Shown piece by piece: positions 6,438 through 10,812 of a DNA stretch of 10,812 nucleotides (within the stretch, counting starts at the first letter, position 1; the number at the start of each line of letters is the position of its first letter). The notes below the pieces were generated by a model, which saw only the letters and a program-made list of their open reading frames with translations, did no database searches and had not been told where the DNA came from. A program made the position numbers and the translations under genes. The DNA comes from Fidelibacterota bacterium (lineage in GTDB: Bacteria > Fidelibacterota > Marinisomatia > Marinisomatales > CAZVFT01): NCBI GenBank assembly GCA_014381485.1, contig JACNLN010000053.1, positions 1-10,812 on the forward strand, given 5' to 3'.

Positions 6438-7106
6438 TTGACAAAAATTGTCAGAACATTGATTATTATTTGGATGCTGCCCATATCCTGTCTATTCACT
6501 CAGCAGACAGATAATCTCATCACTATTTGCCGGGTAAAATATTCCGGTGGGGGTGACTGGTACAGTGACCCAAGCTCCCTCCCCAATCTTTTGAAATTTA
6601 TCAAAAACAATACGAATATTGCAATAGCACAGGAAGAAGCTAGAGTATCCGTAGAAGATGAGGAGTTATTCAATTTTCACTATCTCTACATCACCGGACA
6701 TGGGAACATTCGCTTTTCAGAAAAAGAGATTATCCGATTACGGTCATTTCTTTTGGGAGGAGGATTCCTGCATGCTGATGATAATTATGGAATGGACAAG
6801 TCGTTCAGACGGGAAATGAAACGGGTGTTCCCGAATAAAGAGTGGCTGGAACTTCCTTTTGACCATCCTATTTATCACGTTTTATACAATTTCCCAAAAG
6901 GTCTTCCAAAAATCCATGAACACGACGGAAAACCTCCCCAGGGATTTGGACTTTTTGATGGTGACCGCCTTATGGCGTTTTACACTTATGAATGCGATCT
7001 AGGAGATGGTTGGGAAGATCCAGATGTACATAAAGATCCCATCGAAAAACATCAAGCTGCTTTAAAAATGGGTACCAACATTTTTATATATGCCTTACTC
7101 CAGTAA
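6438..7106 (+). CDS. Secreted DUF4159 domain protein
   Basis: A 222-residue protein of the DUF4159 family, whose function is unknown. The TTG at 6438 is chosen over the TTG at 6420 because of the GGGAGAG just upstream; it gives a signal peptide with TKIVR at the front, a hydrophobic LIIIWMLPISCLF core and mature protein from about QQTDN. A single Cys lies in the signal region but not in a clear lipobox. Family-like stretches are RVKYSGGGDWYSDP, YLYITGHGN, LGGGFLHADDNYG, LPFDHPIYH and ALKMGTNIFIYAL near the end; the fold resembles a class I glutamine amidotransferase-like domain, which is inference. The stop lies 17 bp inside the DUF4175 gene, suggesting coupled translation. Confidence 0.85.
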   Translation: MTKIVRTLIIIWMLPISCLFTQQTDNLITICRVKYSGGGDWYSDPSSLPNLLKFIKNNTNIAIAQEEARVSVEDEELFNFHYLYITGHGNIRFSEKEIIRLRSFLLGGGFLHADDNYGMDKSFRREMKRVFPNKEWLELPFDHPIYHVLYNFPKGLPKIHEHDGKPPQGFGLFDGDRLMAFYTYECDLGDGWEDPDVHKDPIEKHQAALKMGTNIFIYALLQ

Positions 7107-10100
7107 AGTGAATCGAATCACAAAAGAACTTATCCGCTTTCGCAACCGGAAAATCATCATTGATCTCGAAACAATTGCATGGATAGGATTGGCAATAGCA
7201 ATCGTTACTATTTTACTTTTTCTTACGCTAGAATCTATTTTCTGGTTCTCTACGACAGTTCGATACAATTGCTGGATTGTGGGACTCTGCACTGGAATTG
7301 GAGCAATATTGATAATTGCAATCACTACTATTCTAATACATCTCAACAGGGTAGAAAGGTATTTATTTTCAACGGTTGCCAGAGACGTTGGAGCTGTCAT
7401 TTTTAAAAAGCGGGATGAAGTACTGAACGCCTTCCAACTTGAGGAAAACCTTGCCACCGAACAGAGAACATCAAAGTCACTGGCAGATAACTTCATCACC
7501 ATAATTCATCAACAACTCTCCAGGTTAAATCCAAAATCTGTATTGAATAGAGAAAAAGTCAGACGAATTCGTCTGTTATCACTATTCATCTTTGGCGTTT
7601 CATTGATCCTTATTGGAATTTTTCCATCTCAGCTAAAAGAAGCAGGCCAGCACTGGATCCATCCGCATGTGAACTTTCCTGTTCCACTGCCATTTCAACT
7701 ATTTAGCCGAACCGGTGATCTATCAATTATGGGAGGGGATGATGCCACGATTGAAATCTATTGTAGTGAAAATGCGCCTGAAATTGTAACGCTGGAAATT
7801 ATCGGTGAGGATAATAAATTATTACTGGTGAGTGGTAAACTGGTGAATGGTATACTGGTGAGTGGTAGAACTGCTTTGACAAAAGACGAAAATGGATTGT
7901 ACATCCACGAAATAAATGATATCTTTCAGAATCTCTACTATCGTGCCTATGTTAAATCCTCCTATTTCTGGCAGCCGTGGGATGAAGTATCCTCGCCTAC
8001 ATATACGATCAGTGTTATAGATCGCCCTACTATCGAAGATTTTACCGTTACCGTCACACCCCCACCTTACACCGGTTTGAACCCCACCATTCAGAAAGGT
8101 AACATTGCTGAAATTCGGGGGCTGAAAGGTTCTACCATATCTATCGAAGTCAGAGCTGATAAGTTCATTGATTATGCCTATTTGAAATTTGAATTTGAGA
8201 ATGATGTGAAACCTTCAACCCCTGATACGCTTCGCTACCCTATACAGTCCCCGATTTCATCCCCGATTCCATCGGGACAGGCGGGACAGGCGCGAGCTCC
8301 TCACCCCAGTACGCTGCGCTACAGGGTAAACAGGGCAGGCAGGGCAGGCCAACTTGACATGTCCGTGCATCGAAAAAGAGCCAGTATGGAATTCCCACTT
8401 ATGGAAGATGGCATCATGGAAACCCACATTTTCGACCAACGTAACATCAGTAATTTAGATCCTATTCAATACCACCTTATCGTTCTGACAGATCTTAATC
8501 CTGATCTACAGGTCATTCAGCCAAAATCTCCTATGGAATTAGGAAGTGATTTTACCATTCCAGTTCAACTTCACATCGAGGATGATTTTGGATTCTCAAA
8601 TCTTCAGATCGTATATGAAACCCATCATCCGGAATATCTCGAGACCAGGGAAATTGTAAGTGTTCAGAACATTGAACCATTTTCTAAAATAGAGACCTCT
8701 CAGGATGTTTACTATGCCTGGAATGTTAATGATCTAAATCTGATGCCCGAGGATGAATTAAAATTCCACTTCGAACTGTATGATAATGATATCATTTCCG
8801 GTCCAAAAAAAGCCATCTCACAAACGTTGATAGCACGGTTCCCTTCTCTGGCAGACCTCTTCACCCGAACTAATGAAGAGGAAAATGAGCTGGAAGAGAT
8901 TGCTGAAGACATTTTAGAAGATTTATCCGAAATTGATGAAACTCTTGAATCTTTGGAACTGGATCTTTTAAAAAAAGAAGATTTGAATTGGGAACAGGAA
9001 CAGACACTAAAACAATCTATTGAGGAGGTACGGGAAAAAATAAAGCAGATCGAGGAGATGCAGGAACAAATCCAGCAGATTATGGATCAATCGGAAAAGC
9101 ACAAACTGTTTTCACAGGAGATGATTGAAAAATTCCAAAGCCTTCGGGAACTGCTTGAAGACATAATCACACCAGAGTTATTGGAATCCATGCAAAAACT
9201 CCAGGATGTTTTACAGGAAGTGTCACCAGAGCAATTAATGAATGCTCTTCAAAACCTTCGGTCCAATACAGCGGAGTTGGAAGCTCAGCTTGATCGCTTC
9301 ATAGAAATTTTTGAACGAATCCGTGCTGAACAAAAATTAGAAGAAGCCATCAACCGGCTGGAACAGTTGGTGGAAAAACAGGCAGAGCTTGTCACTCAAT
9401 TGCAGAAAGAACCCCAAGGTGATGAACTGCAACGTAAGGCTGAAGATCAAGCTCGAATTAGCCAGGAATTCGAGAATATCCGGGATGTGATGAAGGACGC
9501 AGCAGAAAGTATGGAACCCTTTGCCAAAATGCCCTCTGAGGATCTCAATATACTTGCGGAATCGGAACTCTCCGAGCTAATTGATGAACAGTTGAAAAAT
9601 GCATTCAATCAATTGCAGAATCAGAATCTTTCGGGTGGGTTGGAAATGTCGAATATGGGTTATCAAAATTTGCAGCAGATGCTTCAGCAGCTTCTTTCCA
9701 TTCAGCAACAATTTCAACAACAGACGGTGGAAGAAATGGTAGAGAAATTTGAAGCCATTCTGAAGAACATTCTCTTTATTTCAAAGGAGCAGGAGAAACT
9801 GCAACAGGATACCAAAAACCTTCCCCGGAACAGTCCCCGACTCAGGGAAATGGCATCCAGACAACAACTACTTCGTGACCAGCTTGCTCAGTTAATCAAA
9901 GCGGCAATGGAACTATCCAGGCAGACTTTTGCTGTTACACCGGAAATGGGAAAAGCAATTGGACGAGCTGCTGCGGGAATGAATGAATCTTTAACCAAGC
10001 TGGAAGAACGAAACGGAATCACTTCTGCTCGAAAACAGAAAGAAACGGTGGGGGCTTTGAACGAAGCAGCTCTGGCTACCCTTGCTGCTATGGAATCTAT

Positions 10101-10665
10101 GAAGAGCTCCGGTTCTGCATCGGGATTTGAACAGTTCCTCAAACGAATGGAACAGATGGCAGGTCAGCAGCAGGGGATTAACAATCAAACTTTGCAGCTC
10201 AGTTTAGGACAGATGGCAGCATCGGCCCAGCAGTCACTGATGAAACGATTGGCAAAAGAACAAGGCCAGCTCAAAAAATCTCTCGAACAATTGATGCAGG
10301 AAATGCGGGGGTCCCGTCAGGCTGGAGAGAACCTCGGCGGCATTGCTGAAGATATGGAGGAAGTAATCAAGGACTTCAAACGTCAAAGAGTGAATAAAAA
10401 GACCATTCACCGTCAGCAGCGCATCCTATCCCGAATGCTTGATTCTCAAAGGTCTCTCAAACAGCGTGACCTGTCAAGAAAACGAAAATCGGTTGGAGCT
10501 GAGGATGTCCTTCGTGAGGGACCTGCAGGACTTCCCACTGACCTCGGGCAAAGACGAAACCTGGCTATGGAAGCTCTTAATCTCGCCCTGAAATCCGGCT
10601 ACTCAAAGGATTATCAGGATATGATCCGCCGATACTTCAACGCACTTATGGCATCAGAATGGTAA
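7090..10665 (+). CDS. DUF4175-type membrane-anchored coiled-coil protein
   Basis: A 1191-residue protein resembling the large DUF4175 family, often encoded next to DUF4159 and near MoxR/DUF58/VWA genes; function unknown. Two helices near the N-terminus (about 29-50 and 60-83) and a third at about 161-179 anchor it in the membrane. Residues 195-580 look beta-rich, with a TPPPYTGL stretch (323-330). Residues 590-800 are Glu/Gln-rich coiled coil, 840-880 are Gln-rich, and the C-terminus is helical and basic, ending RRYFNALMASEW. Two stretches appear to be repeat-derived: LVSGKLVNGILVSGR (246-260) and a Gly/Arg/Ala-rich segment at about 380-420. No Shine-Dalgarno is obvious for the ATG at 7090, which fits coupling to the overlapping upstream gene. 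A GTG at 7108 is an alternative. Confidence 0.8.
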   Translation: MPYSSKVNRITKELIRFRNRKIIIDLETIAWIGLAIAIVTILLFLTLESIFWFSTTVRYNCWIVGLCTGIGAILIIAITTILIHLNRVERYLFSTVARDVGAVIFKKRDEVLNAFQLEENLATEQRTSKSLADNFITIIHQQLSRLNPKSVLNREKVRRIRLLSLFIFGVSLILIGIFPSQLKEAGQHWIHPHVNFPVPLPFQLFSRTGDLSIMGGDDATIEIYCSENAPEIVTLEIIGEDNKLLLVSGKLVNGILVSGRTALTKDENGLYIHEINDIFQNLYYRAYVKSSYFWQPWDEVSSPTYTISVIDRPTIEDFTVTVTPPPYTGLNPTIQKGNIAEIRGLKGSTISIEVRADKFIDYAYLKFEFENDVKPSTPDTLRYPIQSPISSPIPSGQAGQARAPHPSTLRYRVNRAGRAGQLDMSVHRKRASMEFPLMEDGIMETHIFDQRNISNLDPIQYHLIVLTDLNPDLQVIQPKSPMELGSDFTIPVQLHIEDDFGFSNLQIVYETHHPEYLETREIVSVQNIEPFSKIETSQDVYYAWNVNDLNLMPEDELKFHFELYDNDIISGPKKAISQTLIARFPSLADLFTRTNEEENELEEIAEDILEDLSEIDETLESLELDLLKKEDLNWEQEQTLKQSIEEVREKIKQIEEMQEQIQQIMDQSEKHKLFSQEMIEKFQSLRELLEDIITPELLESMQKLQDVLQEVSPEQLMNALQNLRSNTAELEAQLDRFIEIFERIRAEQKLEEAINRLEQLVEKQAELVTQLQKEPQGDELQRKAEDQARISQEFENIRDVMKDAAESMEPFAKMPSEDLNILAESELSELIDEQLKNAFNQLQNQNLSGGLEMSNMGYQNLQQMLQQLLSIQQQFQQQTVEEMVEKFEAILKNILFISKEQEKLQQDTKNLPRNSPRLREMASRQQLLRDQLAQLIKAAMELSRQTFAVTPEMGKAIGRAAAGMNESLTKLEERNGITSARKQKETVGALNEAALATLAAMESMKSSGSASGFEQFLKRMEQMAGQQQGINNQTLQLSLGQMAASAQQSLMKRLAKEQGQLKKSLEQLMQEMRGSRQAGENLGGIAEDMEEVIKDFKRQRVNKKTIHRQQRILSRMLDSQRSLKQRDLSRKRKSVGAEDVLREGPAGLPTDLGQRRNLAMEALNLALKSGYSKDYQDMIRRYFNALMASEW
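7827..7872 (+). repeat. GGT-word repeat in frame within the DUF4175 gene
   Basis: Words GGTGAGT, GGTAAACT, GGTGAAT, GGTATACT, GGTGAGT and GGTAGAACT run end to end, a 15-bp (7+8) unit repeated three times. Being a multiple of three, it encodes the pentapeptide series LVSGK, LVNGI, LVSGR (residues 246-260). The head CTGGTGAGTGGTA is shared with the copies at 5894 and 10719. Confidence 0.85.
8227..8350 (+). repeat. GC-rich tandem-repeat insert within the DUF4175 gene
   Basis: About 124 bp of short repeats kept in frame. A near-perfect 12-bp tandem (CCCCGATTTCAT then CCCCGATTCCAT) merges with a CCCGAT-TCC-ATCGGG hairpin at 8262-8276. Two exact 9-bp copies of GGGACAGGC follow (8274-8291), then two exact copies of CAGGGCAGG (8331-8348). 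ACGCTTCGCTAC at 8227-8238 and ACGCTGCGCTAC at 8311-8322 are a spaced direct repeat encoding TLRY twice. The protein product is low-complexity (SGQAGQARA, NRAGRAGQ) and falls between beta-rich parts. It looks like an in-frame REP-like insertion. Confidence 0.7.
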
Positions 10666-10667
10666 GC

Positions 10668-10686
10668 CTCGGCGTAGGTTTCCGAG
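10668..10686. other. Short hairpin just after the DUF4175 stop codon
   Basis: CTCGG-type arms at 10668-10672 and 10682-10686 (CCGAG) can pair around a nine-base loop. The stem is only five pairs and no T-run follows, so it is at most a weak structure. It begins three bases past the TAA. Confidence 0.3.
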
Positions 10687-10699
10687 TGGGACGTGTACG

Positions 10700-10723
10700 A
10701 CCAGGGCCACGGCGAGCCCTGGT
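10700..10723. other. Hairpin abutting the GGT-word array
   Basis: ACCAGGGC (10700-10707) and GCCCTGGT (10716-10723) form a perfect eight-pair stem around the loop CACGGCGA. It lies 35 bp past the DUF4175 stop and its last three bases (GGT) are also the first of the array that follows. With no T-run it is not a canonical intrinsic terminator; it could protect a 3' end or mark the edge of the repeat element. Confidence 0.5.
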
Positions 10724-10812
10724 GAGTGGTAGAGTGGTTATTGGTAGAGTGGTAAACTGGTTATTGGTAGAGTGGTAAACTGGTTATTGGTAGAGTGGTA
10801 ACTGCTGATTGG
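10721..10812 (+). repeat. GGT-word array of 23-bp units, running off the window
   Basis: After the lead words GGTGAGT and GGTAGAGT come almost three 23-bp units, each made of GGTTATT, GGTAGAGT and GGTAAACT: exact copies at 10736-10758 and 10759-10781, and a third from 10782 shortened by one A in its last word. The array may continue past the right edge. It is intergenic, downstream of the DUF4175 gene. Units are contiguous with no spacers, so this is not a CRISPR array. Confidence 0.85.

Noticed and set aside
7095..7502. Minus-strand open frame of 135 codons inside the DUF4175 gene
   Set aside because: Antisense shadow over the membrane-segment coding region; the plus-strand frame has membrane helices and continues for 1191 codons.
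8257..8439. Minus-strand open frame with Pro/Cys/Arg-rich repeats
   Set aside because: It is the opposite strand of the GC-rich tandem repeats inside the DUF4175 gene, with no start signal or independent support.
10721..10812. Possible CRISPR array
   Set aside because: The 23-bp units are contiguous with no unique spacers, and no cas gene is present.

Overview
The window looks like chromosomal DNA of an uncultured or little-studied bacterium of the FCB group (Bacteroidota/Marinimicrobia/Calditrichota-like). This placement is inference. It rests on the DUF4159-DUF4175 gene pair, the outer-membrane style of the large secreted protein, AT-rich intergenic DNA, and tRNA genes that do not encode CCA. 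No rRNA or other phylogenetic marker is present to settle it. No plasmid, phage, CRISPR or transposase gene is visible.

Layout. Positions 1-461 hold no credible gene but contain a GC-rich cluster of palindromes. A minus-strand block follows: a YIP1-family membrane protein (462-995), a cold-shock protein (1203-1415) with a clear intrinsic terminator between them, tRNA-Arg(CCU), and gpsA (2125-3120). tRNA-Leu(CAA) at 3344-3427 lies on the plus strand. tRNA-Cys(GCA) and tRNA-Leu(UAA) form a minus-strand pair at 3697-3893, with what looks like a decayed third tRNA upstream. Next on the minus strand (4129-6069) is a large exported protein combining a beta-rich, barrel-like N-terminal half, a TPR-like helical middle and a BamE/SmpA-like C-terminus. 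A 368-bp divergent intergenic region with a 14-bp inverted repeat separates it from a plus-strand pair: a secreted DUF4159 protein (6438-7106) overlapping by 17 bp a 1191-residue DUF4175-type membrane-anchored coiled-coil protein (7090-10665).

How the genes relate. gpsA supplies glycerol-3-phosphate for phospholipids; YIP1 and the cold-shock protein are small housekeeping genes; the tRNAs are ordinary decoding genes. The two largest loci are both envelope proteins. The DUF4159-DUF4175 pair is of the kind often found near MoxR/DUF58/VWA genes, which would lie beyond the right edge if present.

The most unusual content is repetitive DNA. A family of short words beginning with GGT (7- and 8-mers such as GGTGAGT, GGTAGAGT and GGTAAACT) occurs at three places within 5 kb. 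One copy is antisense inside the exported-protein gene. One is sense and in frame inside the DUF4175 gene, where it encodes a pentapeptide repeat. The third is an array of 23-bp units that runs off the right end of the window. All three start with the same 13 bases, CTGGTGAGTGGTA. A second, GC-rich repeat cluster is also carried in frame inside the DUF4175 gene, and a palindromic core related to CCGTCGGTGAYCCC recurs in two intergenic regions. A separate AT-rich array of five exact heptamers lies downstream of gpsA. Together these suggest small dispersed repeats that have entered coding sequence.
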